This document shows positions 52,766 through 61,674 of a stretch of 64,000 nucleotides of DNA, piece by piece. Source of the DNA: an uncultured Paracoccaceae bacterium (GTDB lineage: Bacteria; Pseudomonadota; Alphaproteobacteria; Rhodobacterales; Rhodobacteraceae); assembly GCA_947494675.1 (NCBI GenBank), contig CANLVP010000003.1, positions 591,001 through 655,000 on the forward strand, given 5' to 3'. Under the pieces are notes generated by a model, which worked only from the letters and a program-made list of their open reading frames with translations, was not told where the DNA came from and did no database searches. The first letter of the stretch is position 1, and each line of letters starts with the position of its first letter. A program made the position numbers and the translations under genes.

Positions 52766-53860
52766 CGTATTAAACAAGAAATGCAGGACGTCGCCGTCTT
52801 TGACGATATAACCCTTGCCCTCGGCGCGCATTTTGCCCGCCTCCTTAGACGGTCCCTCCCCGCCGAGTTCCACGAAATCATCGTAGGCGATTGTTTCGGC
52901 GCGGATGAAGCCGCGCTCAAAATCGCCGTGGATGACGCCGGCGGCTTTGGGGGCGGAGGTGCCCTCTTTGATGGTCCAGGCGCGGGCCTCTTTGGGGCCG
53001 ACGGTGAAGTAGGTTTGCAGGTGCAAGAGGGCGTAGCCTGCGCGGATCAGACGGTCGAGGCCTGGTTCTTCGAGGCCCATTTCGCCAAGGAACATCTCGG
53101 CTTCGTCAGCTTCGAGTTGGCTGATTTCTTCCTCAATCCGGGCGGAGATGACGACGTGGGAGTTGCCTTGCGCTGCGGCCATTTCAGCCACGCGGGCGGA
53201 TTGAGAATTGCCGGTGCCAGCGCTGTCTTCTTCCACGTTGCAGACGTAGAGAACCGGCTTGGTCGTCAAAAGCTGCAGCATTTTCCAGGCCTTGGCGTCG
53301 TCGGCGTCCACCTCGACCACGCGGGCGGGTTTGCCGTCTTCGAGGACCTCTTGCGCCATTTTCAACAGACGTTCCTGCTGGATCGCCTCCTTGTCGCCGC
53401 CACGGACCTTGCGGACCACATTTTGCAGGCGCTTTTCGATGGATTCCAGATCAGAGAGCATCAGCTCGGTTTCGATCACGCTGGCATCCTCAACCGGGTC
53501 AACGCGGCCTTCGACATGGGTGATGTCGTCGTCTTCAAAGCAGCGCAGCACATGGGCGATGGCGTCGCATTCGCGGATATTGGCGAGGAATTGGTTGCCC
53601 AGGCCTTCGCCTTGCGACGCGCCTTTGACGAGGCCCGCGATGTCCACAAAGGTCATGCGGGTCGGGATGATCTGTTTCGACGACGCGATGGCGGCGAGCG
53701 TATCAAGGCGGGCGTCAGGCACGGCGACCTCACCCACGTTGGGTTCAATGGTGCAGAACGGAAAGTTCGCGGCCTGTGCGGCGGCGGTTTTGGTCAGCGC
53801 ATTGAACAGGGTCGATTTGCCAACGTTGGGCAGACCCACAATCCCCATTTTGAAACCCAT
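52763..53860 (-). CDS. ychF: redox-regulated ATPase/GTPase YchF (Obg family)
   Basis: A 365-residue member of the universal YchF/OLA1 family. The P-loop GLPNVGKST is at residues 8-16, the switch region DIAGLVKGASQGEGLGN near 68-84, and the C-terminus is a TGS domain (KEARAWTIKEGTSAPKAAGVIH region). YchF binds the ribosome and prefers ATP over GTP. GGAG precedes the ATG. Length and motifs are typical. Confidence 0.97.
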   Translation of the reverse strand: MGFKMGIVGLPNVGKSTLFNALTKTAAAQAANFPFCTIEPNVGEVAVPDARLDTLAAIASSKQIIPTRMTFVDIAGLVKGASQGEGLGNQFLANIRECDAIAHVLRCFEDDDITHVEGRVDPVEDASVIETELMLSDLESIEKRLQNVVRKVRGGDKEAIQQERLLKMAQEVLEDGKPARVVEVDADDAKAWKMLQLLTTKPVLYVCNVEEDSAGTGNSQSARVAEMAAAQGNSHVVISARIEEEISQLEADEAEMFLGEMGLEEPGLDRLIRAGYALLHLQTYFTVGPKEARAWTIKEGTSAPKAAGVIHGDFERGFIRAETIAYDDFVELGGEGPSKEAGKMRAEGKGYIVKDGDVLHFLFNT

Positions 53861-53952
53861 GACACTCTCCTACTTGGCTTTGCGGGGGTGTCTATGCAGT
53901 CGGGGCGCGGCCCGCAAGGCAATCTGTGCTAAGGTGGGACAAAAGGGAGGGC

Positions 53953-54387
53953 ATGATGGAAGCCAAGGCATATTTGTTTTTCAACGGTCAGGCGCAGGCG
54001 GCGCTGGACGCATACGCCAAAATCTTTGGCACCGCGCCGATCAATGTGATGCGGATGGGGGATGGGCCGCCGGACATGGGGATCCCTTCGGCGCAAAAAG
54101 ATTGGGTGATGCATAGTGAGCTGCCGATTGGCGGGACGTCGATCTATGTCTCGGACGATTTCATGGCGAATTCTCCGGCGATGGCGGGCTGTTCGGTCAT
54201 GATCAATTGCGCGACAGCGGCTGAGGGCAAGCGGGTGTTCGAGGCTTTGGCCGCGGGCGGCGAGGTTCGGATGAAATGGGAGCCGACGTTCTGGTCGGCT
54301 GGGTTTGGCGCTTGCAGCGACGCATTTGGCATCCGCTGGATGGTGGGTTGCGACGAGATGCCGGACAATGGCGGCGGCGCTGATTGA
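53953..54387 (+). CDS. VOC/PhnB-like protein
   Basis: A 144-residue glyoxalase-fold protein: YLFFNGQAQAALDAYAKIFGT at the start and WSAGFGACSDAFGIRWMVG at the end, matching PhnB-like 3-demethylubiquinone-type proteins. GGGAGG lies just upstream of two adjacent ATGs (53953, 53956). It precedes trpA by 54 bp. Confidence 0.82.
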   Translation: MMEAKAYLFFNGQAQAALDAYAKIFGTAPINVMRMGDGPPDMGIPSAQKDWVMHSELPIGGTSIYVSDDFMANSPAMAGCSVMINCATAAEGKRVFEALAAGGEVRMKWEPTFWSAGFGACSDAFGIRWMVGCDEMPDNGGGAD

Positions 54388-54441
54388 CTTCGCCCCGTGG
54401 CTGCGCCAAACCCGCTTGGACGATTTTCAAAGGGGTAAGCC

Positions 54442-55233
54442 ATGTCGCGGATCGACGCCAAATTTGCGGAACTGAAGGCTGCAGGCAAAAAGGCCTTTGT
54501 GGCCTATGTGATGGCGGGCGATACCGACTATGACACCGGGCTTGAGGTGGTCAAAGGGCTGCCGGGTGCGGGCGTCGATATCATCGAGCTGGGCCTGCCG
54601 TTCACCGATCCGATGGCCGATGGCGCGACGATCCAATTGGCAGGTCAGCGGGCACTGGAAGCGGGGCAGGATCTGCCAAAGACACTCGATTATGCCCGCG
54701 AATTGCGCAAAACCGATGACACCACGCCGATTGTGCTGATGGGCTATTACAACCCGATCTATTCGCGCGGCGTGGACCGTTTTCTGGCTGAGGCGAAAGA
54801 GGCGGGCATCGACGGGCTGATCGTGGTGGACCTGCCGCCTGAGGAGGATGTTGAGCTTTGCATTCCGGCGCAAAAGGCGGGTATCAACTTTATCCGGCTG
54901 GCGACCCCGACGACAGATGACAAGCGGCTACCCAAGGTGCTGCAAAACACCTCCGGCTTTGTCTACTACGTTTCGGTCACCGGGATCACTGGGGCGGCGG
55001 CAGCACAAGCGGGTGAGGTCGCGCCAGAAGTGGCGCGGATCAAGGCGCAGACCGATCTGCCCGTGATCGTAGGCTTTGGCATCAAAACGCCCGAGGCCGC
55101 TGAGGCCATCGCGAGCATTGCGGATGGGGCCGTCGTCGGATCGGCCATCGTGGAAAGGATTGGCGCGGGCGAAAGTGCGGCCGACGTGTTGGCTTTTGTC
55201 AAATCGCTCGCGGATGGGGCGCATCGGGGCTAG
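54442..55233 (+). CDS. trpA: tryptophan synthase alpha chain
   Basis: A 263-residue TIM-barrel enzyme that cleaves indole-3-glycerol phosphate to indole and glyceraldehyde-3-phosphate, working with TrpB. The catalytic Glu is in IIELGLPF and the catalytic Asp in [17 protein letters not shown] and [11 protein letters not shown] form the phosphate-binding loops. GGGGTAAGCC precedes the ATG. trpB is not in the window. Confidence 0.97.
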   Translation: MSRIDAKFAELKAAGKKAFVAYVMAGDTDYDTGLEVVKGLPGAGVDIIELGLPFTDPMADGATIQLAGQRALEAGQDLPKTLDYARELRKTDDTTPIVLMGYYNPIYSRGVDRFLAEAKEAGIDGLIVVDLPPEEDVELCIPAQKAGINFIRLATPTTDDKRLPKVLQNTSGFVYYVSVTGITGAAAAQAGEVAPEVARIKAQTDLPVIVGFGIKTPEAAEAIASIADGAVVGSAIVERIGAGESAADVLAFVKSLADGAHRG

Positions 55234-55238
55234 GCCGC

Positions 55239-55655
55239 ATGATCGCATATGTGACAGTTGGCGCCGACGACATTGACCGTGCAAAGCGGTTTTATGACGC
55301 CCTGCTGCCCGCCCTTGGATACGGGCTTGAGGTTAGCGCCGAGGGGCTGAGTTACGCCCTGCCAGTCCCACCCGGTCAGTCACCTGTTCTACCCGATTAC
55401 TACGTGAAACCGACGTTCAATGGCCAACCGGCTTCTGGCGGGAATGGGGCGATGGTGGCGTTTGAAGCCCGCGATCAGGCGCAGGTGCGCGCGTTACATG
55501 CAGCGGCCCTTGCCGCAGGCGGTGCGGATGAGGGGCAACCGGGCTTTCGCGCAAGCTACGGGCCAAGGTTCTACGTGGGCTATCTGCGTGACCCGCAGGG
55601 CAACAAGATTGCACTGTTTTCGAGCAATCCCAACGATCCGGGGCGCGACGACTAA
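55239..55655 (+). CDS. VOC family protein
   Basis: A 138-residue glyoxalase-like protein: VTVGADDIDRAKRFYDALLPALGY at the start and YVGYLRDPQGNKIALFSSNP at the end, with likely metal ligands Glu and an Asp/Gln position. It starts 5 bp after trpA and is probably in its operon. Substrate unknown. Confidence 0.82.
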   Translation: MIAYVTVGADDIDRAKRFYDALLPALGYGLEVSAEGLSYALPVPPGQSPVLPDYYVKPTFNGQPASGGNGAMVAFEARDQAQVRALHAAALAAGGADEGQPGFRASYGPRFYVGYLRDPQGNKIALFSSNPNDPGRDD

Positions 55656-55720
55656 AGCAGCCCCTTGCGCGCAATTCGCCGAATTGGTAAATAAACATAA
55701 CCAATATAGGAAATAGCGCC

Positions 55721-56884
55721 ATGCCCATCATCACCACGATTGACGACCTGAAACGTCTGCACAAGCGGCGCGCGCCCAAGATGTTCTATGACTACGCTGA
55801 AAGCGGCAGCTGGACAGAGCAGACCTTCCGCGAGAATACTTCAGACTTTGACAAGATCCGCCTGCGCCAGCGGGTGGCGGTGGATATGTCGAACCGCTCA
55901 ACCGCGGGCAAGATGATTGGCGAGGATGTATCGATGCCCGTGGCCCTGGCCCCTGTTGGCCTGACGGGGATGCAATCGGCAGATGGTGAGATCAAGGCCG
56001 CCAAGGCGGCTGAGAAATTCGGCGTGCCATTCACGATCTCCACCATGTCGATCTGTTCGATTGAGGATGTGGCGGCCCACACCAAAGCGCCGTTTTGGTT
56101 TCAGCTTTACGTGATGCGGGACGAGGAATTCGTCGATAACATCATTGCGCGGGCGCGGAATGCGGGTTGTTCGGCGCTGGTGCTAACGCTTGATCTGCAA
56201 ATCCTTGGGCAGCGGCACAAGGACATCAAGAACGGTCTGACCGCGCCGCCGAAACTGACGCCGAAGACGCTCTTGAACCTGTCGACCAAGTGGAAATGGG
56301 GGCTTGAGATGCTGGGCACCCATCGCCGGACCTTCCGCAATATCGTGGGCCACGCCAAATCGGTTGAGAACATGGCCAGCCTGCATTCCTGGACCGCCAG
56401 CCAGTTTGACCCCAAGCTGAATTGGGACACGATTGCGCGGATCAAGGAAAAATGGGGCGGCAAGCTGATCCTCAAGGGGATTTTGGATGTGGAAGACGCC
56501 AAAAAGGCCGTGGCCTGCGGGGCGGATGCGATCATCGTCAGCAACCATGGCGGGCGGCAGCTTGACGGGGCCTTGTCGGCCATCCGCATGTTGCCCAGCA
56601 TCGTCGCAGCGGTTGGTGATCAGATCGAGGTGCACATGGACAGCGGCATCCGGTCAGGTCAGGACGTGCTGAAGGCCTTGGCGCTGGGGGCCAAAGGCGT
56701 CTACATCGGACGCGCCTATATCTATGGGCTTGGTGCCATGGGCGAGGCTGGCGTGACTAAGGCGCTTGAGGTCATTCACACGGAACTGGACGTGACCATG
56801 GCCCTGTGTGGCAAGCGCGACATCAACGACGTGGACCGCGATATCCTCCTGGTGCCTGAGGATTTTGAGGGGCGCTGGGTCTAA
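55721..56884 (+). CDS. lldD: FMN-dependent L-lactate dehydrogenase (alpha-hydroxy-acid oxidase family)
   Basis: A 387-residue TIM-barrel flavoprotein that oxidises L-lactate to pyruvate and passes electrons to the respiratory chain. The signature SNHGGRQLDG (with catalytic His) is near residue 275. Other landmarks are PVALAPVGLTGM, LYVMRDE, the lysine in LILKGI and the phosphate-site GIRSGQDVLKALALGAKGVYIGR. Length fits LldD. Related hydroxy-acid oxidases are hard to separate by eye. Confidence 0.88.
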   Translation: MPIITTIDDLKRLHKRRAPKMFYDYAESGSWTEQTFRENTSDFDKIRLRQRVAVDMSNRSTAGKMIGEDVSMPVALAPVGLTGMQSADGEIKAAKAAEKFGVPFTISTMSICSIEDVAAHTKAPFWFQLYVMRDEEFVDNIIARARNAGCSALVLTLDLQILGQRHKDIKNGLTAPPKLTPKTLLNLSTKWKWGLEMLGTHRRTFRNIVGHAKSVENMASLHSWTASQFDPKLNWDTIARIKEKWGGKLILKGILDVEDAKKAVACGADAIIVSNHGGRQLDGALSAIRMLPSIVAAVGDQIEVHMDSGIRSGQDVLKALALGAKGVYIGRAYIYGLGAMGEAGVTKALEVIHTELDVTMALCGKRDINDVDRDILLVPEDFEGRWV

Positions 56885-56886
56885 GG

Positions 56887-56910
56887 GCGGTCAGGTCAAA
56901 GTCTGACCGC
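56887..56910 (+). terminator. hairpin after lldD
   Basis: GCGGTCAG and CTGACCGC form an 8-bp stem immediately after the lldD stop. There is no T-run, so termination may be weak or Rho-assisted. Confidence 0.5.
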
Positions 56911-56917
56911 AGGACCC

Positions 56918-57187
56918 TCAAAGCGCCGCTGATTGCTTCGACACCTTCATCAGATTGTTAAATTTGCAGCCACCGAACACTGAACCGTCGAGATATCTGG
57001 CATTCGGACCCACGACACCTGCGAAGTCACGGAATAACCCTAAAACACAGTTAGTCGCGCTGTCGGCTCGCTCGAGGGAAAGGGGTTCGTTCAACGGGCG
57101 AAAGACCCTGTTGATACAAGACCACCAGTACTGAACATCACGGCGGAAGGGCGCGACAAACGATGCGCCGGTGATCTTGTTTTGCAT
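56918..57187 (-). CDS. doubtful hypothetical protein, 89 aa
   Basis: An open frame of 89 codons beginning MQNKITGASFVAPFRRDVQYWW. No ribosome-binding site is visible and no domain is recognised. It fills the 320-bp gap between lldD and the ABC operon and may be spurious. Confidence 0.3.
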   Translation of the reverse strand: MQNKITGASFVAPFRRDVQYWWSCINRVFRPLNEPLSLERADSATNCVLGLFRDFAGVVGPNARYLDGSVFGGCKFNNLMKVSKQSAAL

Positions 57188-57206
57188 GTGTGTTGGTGCT
57201 TGTTGC

Positions 57207-57980
57207 TTAACCGGTAAGCCGGGCGTCCACGTAAAAGACACCGCGTCTTGTTTGCTCCAGGTCGGTTTCGACGCGGTAGGTCCAGCCGATTTCAGGCAGC
57301 GCCAGGATGTGTTGCGGCGGGCCATCTGCGAGGATCGTCCCTTCGCACAGTAGCACCAAGCGGTCGCAGAACTTTGCTGCAAGGTTCAGGTCGTGCAAGG
57401 CCGCCATCACAACAGGTTTCTTGCAATCCATTTCATTGCGGATCGAGGTCAGGATCGACAATTGATGATGCAGATCAAGCGCGCTGGTGGGTTCATCCAA
57501 CAAGATCACCTCTGGCGCACGGACGATGGTTTGGGCCACAGCCACCATCTGCGCCTGCCCGCCGCTCAAATCCGCAATGCCGCGATCTGCCAAATGCGAC
57601 AGGCCAAGCGCGCTGAGCGTATCTGACACGCGGTCGAGATTTTCGGCCTCAACCCGCCAACCTGTGGTTTGCTTCAACGCCAGCAGAACGCTTTCGAACA
57701 CGCTTAGCAACGCATTGCAGCCATAGGCTTGCGGCATATAGGCGACCCTGATTGCGCGATCTTTGCGTCGCAGCAACGTCACATCATCCCCACCAATTGT
57801 GATGGACCCGGCGGTGGGCGTAACCAAGCCCGCCAAGGTCTTGAACAACGTGGATTTTCCCGAGGCGTTTGGCCCGATCAATCCAACAAAGGCGCCGCCC
57901 TTGATGTCGGGGACCGACACATCATGCAGCACTTCGGTCTTGCCGTATCCGGCTTTGAGATTTGCGATGCTCAGCGTCAT
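57207..57980 (-). CDS. iron-siderophore ABC transporter ATP-binding protein (FecE-like)
   Basis: A 257-residue ATPase: Walker A GPNASGKST near residue 36, signature LSGGQ near 138, Walker B VILLDEPTSALD near 158, H-loop AALHDLNLA. It overlaps the permease stop by ATGA and is last in the three-gene operon. It powers uptake of ferric siderophore or heme. Confidence 0.92.
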   Translation of the reverse strand: MTLSIANLKAGYGKTEVLHDVSVPDIKGGAFVGLIGPNASGKSTLFKTLAGLVTPTAGSITIGGDDVTLLRRKDRAIRVAYMPQAYGCNALLSVFESVLLALKQTTGWRVEAENLDRVSDTLSALGLSHLADRGIADLSGGQAQMVAVAQTIVRAPEVILLDEPTSALDLHHQLSILTSIRNEMDCKKPVVMAALHDLNLAAKFCDRLVLLCEGTILADGPPQHILALPEIGWTYRVETDLEQTRRGVFYVDARLTG

Positions 57981-59038
57981 GACAATCTCTCTTTTCGGGT
58001 GCTGAGGATGATCGAGATGAAGACCGGCACGCCAATCAAGGAGGTGATGATGCCAATCGGATAGATGATCCCCGGCGTGATCGACTTGGAAATCAACGAG
58101 GTCAGCGAGAGAACCAGCGCACCGACCAGGGCCGAGAGGGGCACGAAGAACCGCTGATCCTCCCCCACCAGCATCCGCGCGATATGCGGCCCGACGAGGC
58201 CGACAAAGCCGACCGTGCCGACAAAAGACACGGCCGTAGCGGCGAGCAAGGAAATGCAGATCAACATCTCGACCCGCAAGCGGCCAACATCGACGCCCAT
58301 GCTTTCCGCCGTCGCCTCCCCCATGCGCAGGGCTGTCATCGGCCATGTGCGGAGCAGGCTGAAAGGGATCGCGATGGCCAATAGCAAGGCCCCGAGTGTG
58401 ATTTTCTCCCAACTCGCGCGGCTGAGCGAGCCCATCATCCAGAAGACGATCCGGGCGATCTGATCCTCTGAGGCCATGTATTGCATCAAGGCCAGAAGCG
58501 CTGAGAAGGTGAAAAAGATCGCGATACCGAACAGGATCATCGTTTCGGACCCAACGCCCTTCAGGCGGGTCGCAAGTAGGATGAAACCGCAGGTGAAGAG
58601 CGCGAAGACAAAGGCGTTCATCGTGACCAAAAGCGGCCCCACGGCAGGGATAACGCTGACCCCCAGCACAATCGCGAGAGACGCACCAAAGCTGGCCGCG
58701 GCAGACACACCAAGCGTGAAGGGTTCCGCCAGCGGGTTGTTCAAAATCGTCTGCATCTGCGCCCCGGCGACAGCCAGCAGCGCGCCGACAAGCGCTGCGG
58801 TGATGGCAACGGGCAAGCGGTAATCCCAGACAATTACTTTCAGCCGCACCCCGTGCGACATCGGGTCGGTCAGCACGTCAAACACAATGGAAAGTTCGTA
58901 TTTTCCAGGACCTGTGGCCACGTCCAGAAAGAAGCTGAGCGCCAGCAACCCGGACACCAATGCGATCATGCCGTAGCGGCGGCTGACCTGGGTCACATAG
59001 GCGCGCCGCATCTTTGCGGGGTTTACGTCGATTGTCAT
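57977..59038 (-). CDS. iron-siderophore ABC transporter permease (FecCD family)
   Basis: A 353-residue protein with nine to ten membrane helices and FecCD signatures: DYRLPVAITAALVGALLAVAGAQMQTI(L)NNPLAEPFTLGVS, represented by PLAEPFTLG, and GTVGFVGLVGPHIAR near the C-terminus. The ATG at 59038 follows GGAGGG. Preceded by the binding-protein gene with a 60-bp gap. Confidence 0.92.
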   Translation of the reverse strand: MTIDVNPAKMRRAYVTQVSRRYGMIALVSGLLALSFFLDVATGPGKYELSIVFDVLTDPMSHGVRLKVIVWDYRLPVAITAALVGALLAVAGAQMQTILNNPLAEPFTLGVSAAASFGASLAIVLGVSVIPAVGPLLVTMNAFVFALFTCGFILLATRLKGVGSETMILFGIAIFFTFSALLALMQYMASEDQIARIVFWMMGSLSRASWEKITLGALLLAIAIPFSLLRTWPMTALRMGEATAESMGVDVGRLRVEMLICISLLAATAVSFVGTVGFVGLVGPHIARMLVGEDQRFFVPLSALVGALVLSLTSLISKSITPGIIYPIGIITSLIGVPVFISIILSTRKERLS

Positions 59039-59097
59039 GGATTTGCCCTCCAAAGGCGGTAGCGGCCCCACAATCAGGCGGGACCGCAAAGGTCAGC

Positions 59098-60252
59098 CTA
59101 GCTGTCTGACGCGAGGCTTCCCCAGAACACGCCGGAATAGTCGATGGGCAGGAACTCATCGTGAAGCGTTTTCATTGTGGCCTCAGGATCGACGTCAGCG
59201 AAGAGATCCGGGTGCAGCCATTTCGCAAAAGCCTGCATGGCCACAAAATGGTACGGGCTGTTGTAAAACTGGTGATAGACCGAGTGGAAACGGCCATTTT
59301 TTACAGCCGACAGCTCTGGCCAGCCATCGCGCGCGGCCAGCGCCGCCAGACGATCCTGAACGGTCGCTTGGTCAGCCTCATATCCGAACAAGACCGCTGT
59401 CGTGGCCGGGTTCGTTTCCGACCAGTTTGCACCGGTGCCGATGATCACGTCCGGATCATCCGAGAAAATCGCCTCGAGGCTGACAGAGGTCGAGTAACCG
59501 GGCGTCTTCAACGTGCCCCAATTTTGGCCGCCCGCAAGGTCAACAAGACGACCAAGGTTCGCGCCGCCAAATGTGCTACAGCAATTGGCTGGATTATAGC
59601 CCGCTGCACGTTCGATAAAGACGACCGGGCGATCTTCATCGGGGATTTCCTGAACGCGCGAATAGATGACCTTCATCTGTTCTTGATAGAAATCACCAAA
59701 GGCATCCGCTTCATCGCGGCGATCAAAAACGCGACCTAAGAGTTGCAGGCTTGGCACTGTATTCTGCGTCGGGTCCTGACGGAAATCGACAAAGATCGTG
59801 GCGACGCCAGCCTCATCCAGCTTTTCAATGATCCCACTTTCCTGCGCTTTGAGCAGGTTGCCGAGGTTCATCACAACAACCTCGGTACCCAGCGAGATCA
59901 CCGCTTCGAGGTTCCATTCATCCGCATAGGGGCTGCCAAAGCTGGGCAGATCAGCGATCTCTGGGTAGACGTCCAGATAGGCGCGGTAGGCATCCGGATC
60001 AAAGTTGATCATGTCGTCCTTCCAGCCAACAACACGCTGGAACGGATTGTCTTGGTCAAGAAGCGCGAGCGAATAGATCATCCGCCCTTCGCCAATCACC
60101 ACCTTGGATGGGTTACGTTCAACGTCGACAACGCGACCTGCGATGTCGGTTACGGTGATGGTCTCTGCGGTGGCGATCGTGGCGGACGCGAAGGTAAGCG
60201 TCATAGCTGCGGCAGCGGAGCAAAGACCCCGAGTCAGTGATCTGACAGTCAT
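59098..60252 (-). CDS. iron-siderophore ABC transporter substrate-binding protein
   Basis: A 384-residue periplasmic protein with a signal peptide (SAAAAMTLTFASATIATA). The fold is class III: VTDIAGRVVDVERNPSKVVIGEG, VISLGTEVVVMN, PDVIIGTGANW. A CC pair occurs in NPANCCSTFGG. The preceding region carries a TGA-N9-TCA iron-rhodo box, so iron probably represses it. The ligand (siderophore or heme) is uncertain. Confidence 0.9.
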   Translation of the reverse strand: MTVRSLTRGLCSAAAAMTLTFASATIATAETITVTDIAGRVVDVERNPSKVVIGEGRMIYSLALLDQDNPFQRVVGWKDDMINFDPDAYRAYLDVYPEIADLPSFGSPYADEWNLEAVISLGTEVVVMNLGNLLKAQESGIIEKLDEAGVATIFVDFRQDPTQNTVPSLQLLGRVFDRRDEADAFGDFYQEQMKVIYSRVQEIPDEDRPVVFIERAAGYNPANCCSTFGGANLGRLVDLAGGQNWGTLKTPGYSTSVSLEAIFSDDPDVIIGTGANWSETNPATTAVLFGYEADQATVQDRLAALAARDGWPELSAVKNGRFHSVYHQFYNSPYHFVAMQAFAKWLHPDLFADVDPEATMKTLHDEFLPIDYSGVFWGSLASDS

Positions 60253-60310
60253 GGGTCTCTCCTATTTTGATGTCATGGCAATGCCATGCTGAATGGTCAC
60301 AAATATTACC

Positions 60311-60325
60311 TGACTAATTTTGTCA
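60311..60325 (-). promoter_or_regulatory. iron-rhodo box TGA-N9-TCA
   Basis: TGACTAATTTTGTCA lies 59-73 bp before the ATG of the binding-protein gene, in AT-rich promoter DNA. It matches the TGA-N9-TCA site linked to RirA/iron control in Rhodobacterales. Confidence 0.6.
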
Positions 60326-60427
60326 ACATTATTTTTAAGACTTTAAACACTTAGAGTGACGGCTTCAATTTTGCCGTCCGTTTGCAAGACAATGAGCGTG
60401 CCGATTGCGGCTAGACAGCGCCGAGGC

Positions 60428-60456
60428 AGCCGTCTGCGTTTCAGGCGCAAACGGCT
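60428..60456 (-). terminator. hairpin after the hydrolase gene
   Basis: AGCCGT-TGCG and CGCA-ACGGCT arms pair at 10 of 11 positions around a 7-base loop, just after the stop at 60467 in the minus direction. No T-run, so it is a weak call. Confidence 0.4.
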
Positions 60457-60466
60457 GCTTTCGACC

Positions 60467-61525
60467 TTAGGTATGTGCCTCAAAATACGCGACAATGGCC
60501 TCTGAAAGCTCTTGGTGAATATCCGCGCGCGAACGGCCACCGGCATCATCGCAGAGGGGGTCAAGCTCGCCTTCGTCGATCAAGATCTGCGCACCGCGTG
60601 GCTTGCATTGCGCCAGAAAACTAAAGTGGATCGCATCTTCAACGATGGCATATTGCGCGGTCGGGATCAGCTCTGATGCGGCGCGCGCATAAACGCCAAC
60701 CGGAATCGTTTCCTCATCCCCGAGGTTGATCATCAACATCGGGATGTTGATCTGGGCGAGGCTCCGTTCGGTCATCGTTTCAACAATGCCGGGATCGATA
60801 ATCACGGCTGTTGTGATCCGGGGATCACGCAAGTCCTGTGCCGCAGGCGACAGATCATAATCGTGCAAATCGACGCCAAAATGGGCCAAGAACGCGCAAT
60901 CCGACATGCCATGATCCGTGTCATCGCAAAAGTGCTGCAAGAGGTCAGGATCAACCCGCGCCCCGGCTGTGGCCATGGCTGTATAGCCGCCCGCCGAAAA
61001 CCCCAGGATCGAGATATTGCTTGTATCGATATAGGGATAGGCATCGGCATTTGCAGTGATTTCATCCAGCACAGCAGACACATCGGCAGGCCGTTCCCAA
61101 ACGCGGATCGCAGCCTCTGCCGACGCATTTCCAGTCGTCGTTCCGGGGTGATTGGGCAGCACAACGACAAACCCTGCCTGCGCGAGTTCCGACGCGATCC
61201 AGCCAAATTGACCAGCGTTGCCGCCAGCCCCATGCGAGATGACAACCATCGGGAAACGGCCCGATTGGTGCGGTGCATTGCGGCCCGCAGGTGTTCCGTA
61301 GAACACCCCGTTGCCACCAACGGTGACGGCTTTGCCGCCGGGGTTTGCGGGATACCAAATGTCAAAATCCACCTCTGCCCCGCGCATGGGCGCAGGTGCG
61401 GACCCATCGGTGATCCCTGCGGTGCCATCATAGGCCGGCCGCGTAAGTTCATAGGCACCCCAGCCTGAAACGGCGAGTGCGGTGGTAAAGGCCGCTGTCT
61501 TGGCGAAAGTTCTGAAGCGTGACAT
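60467..61525 (-). CDS. secreted alpha/beta hydrolase (PAF-acetylhydrolase/dienelactone-hydrolase-like)
   Basis: A 352-residue protein with a signal peptide (TTALAVSGWGAYE). The nucleophile elbow GFSAGG is near residue 173; oxyanion landmarks VVISHGAGGNAGQ are near 93; the likely catalytic Asp and His are in the C-terminal third (VEDAIHFSF). It also has a Cys-rich tail (CDDTDHGMSDC). It is divergent from the AraC-type membrane regulator, which may control it. Confidence 0.85.
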   Translation of the reverse strand: MSRFRTFAKTAAFTTALAVSGWGAYELTRPAYDGTAGITDGSAPAPMRGAEVDFDIWYPANPGGKAVTVGGNGVFYGTPAGRNAPHQSGRFPMVVISHGAGGNAGQFGWIASELAQAGFVVVLPNHPGTTTGNASAEAAIRVWERPADVSAVLDEITANADAYPYIDTSNISILGFSAGGYTAMATAGARVDPDLLQHFCDDTDHGMSDCAFLAHFGVDLHDYDLSPAAQDLRDPRITTAVIIDPGIVETMTERSLAQINIPMLMINLGDEETIPVGVYARAASELIPTAQYAIVEDAIHFSFLAQCKPRGAQILIDEGELDPLCDDAGGRSRADIHQELSEAIVAYFEAHT

Positions 61526-61674
61526 CGGGTTTCTCCATATTTGTCAGTTTGGCGATGTCCCGGTTGTGCTGAAATTTCACCAGCCCTTCGTTCTAAAACG
61601 CGTTTGAGGTCGTCCTGAAACACGTTTCAGGATAAGCGGCATTGCGATAGCCACCTCGAAAGCCGCCGCAATCC

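Noticed and set aside
52730..53932. 400-codon open frame on the plus strand
   Set aside because: Exact antisense of ychF; a composition shadow with low-complexity sequence.
59161..60240. Plus-strand frames of 192 and 165 codons
   Set aside because: Antisense of the siderophore-binding protein gene, which has a clear signal peptide and fold.
60802..61623. 273-codon minus-strand frame
   Set aside because: Same strand as the hydrolase but in another frame; the hydrolase frame has the catalytic motifs.
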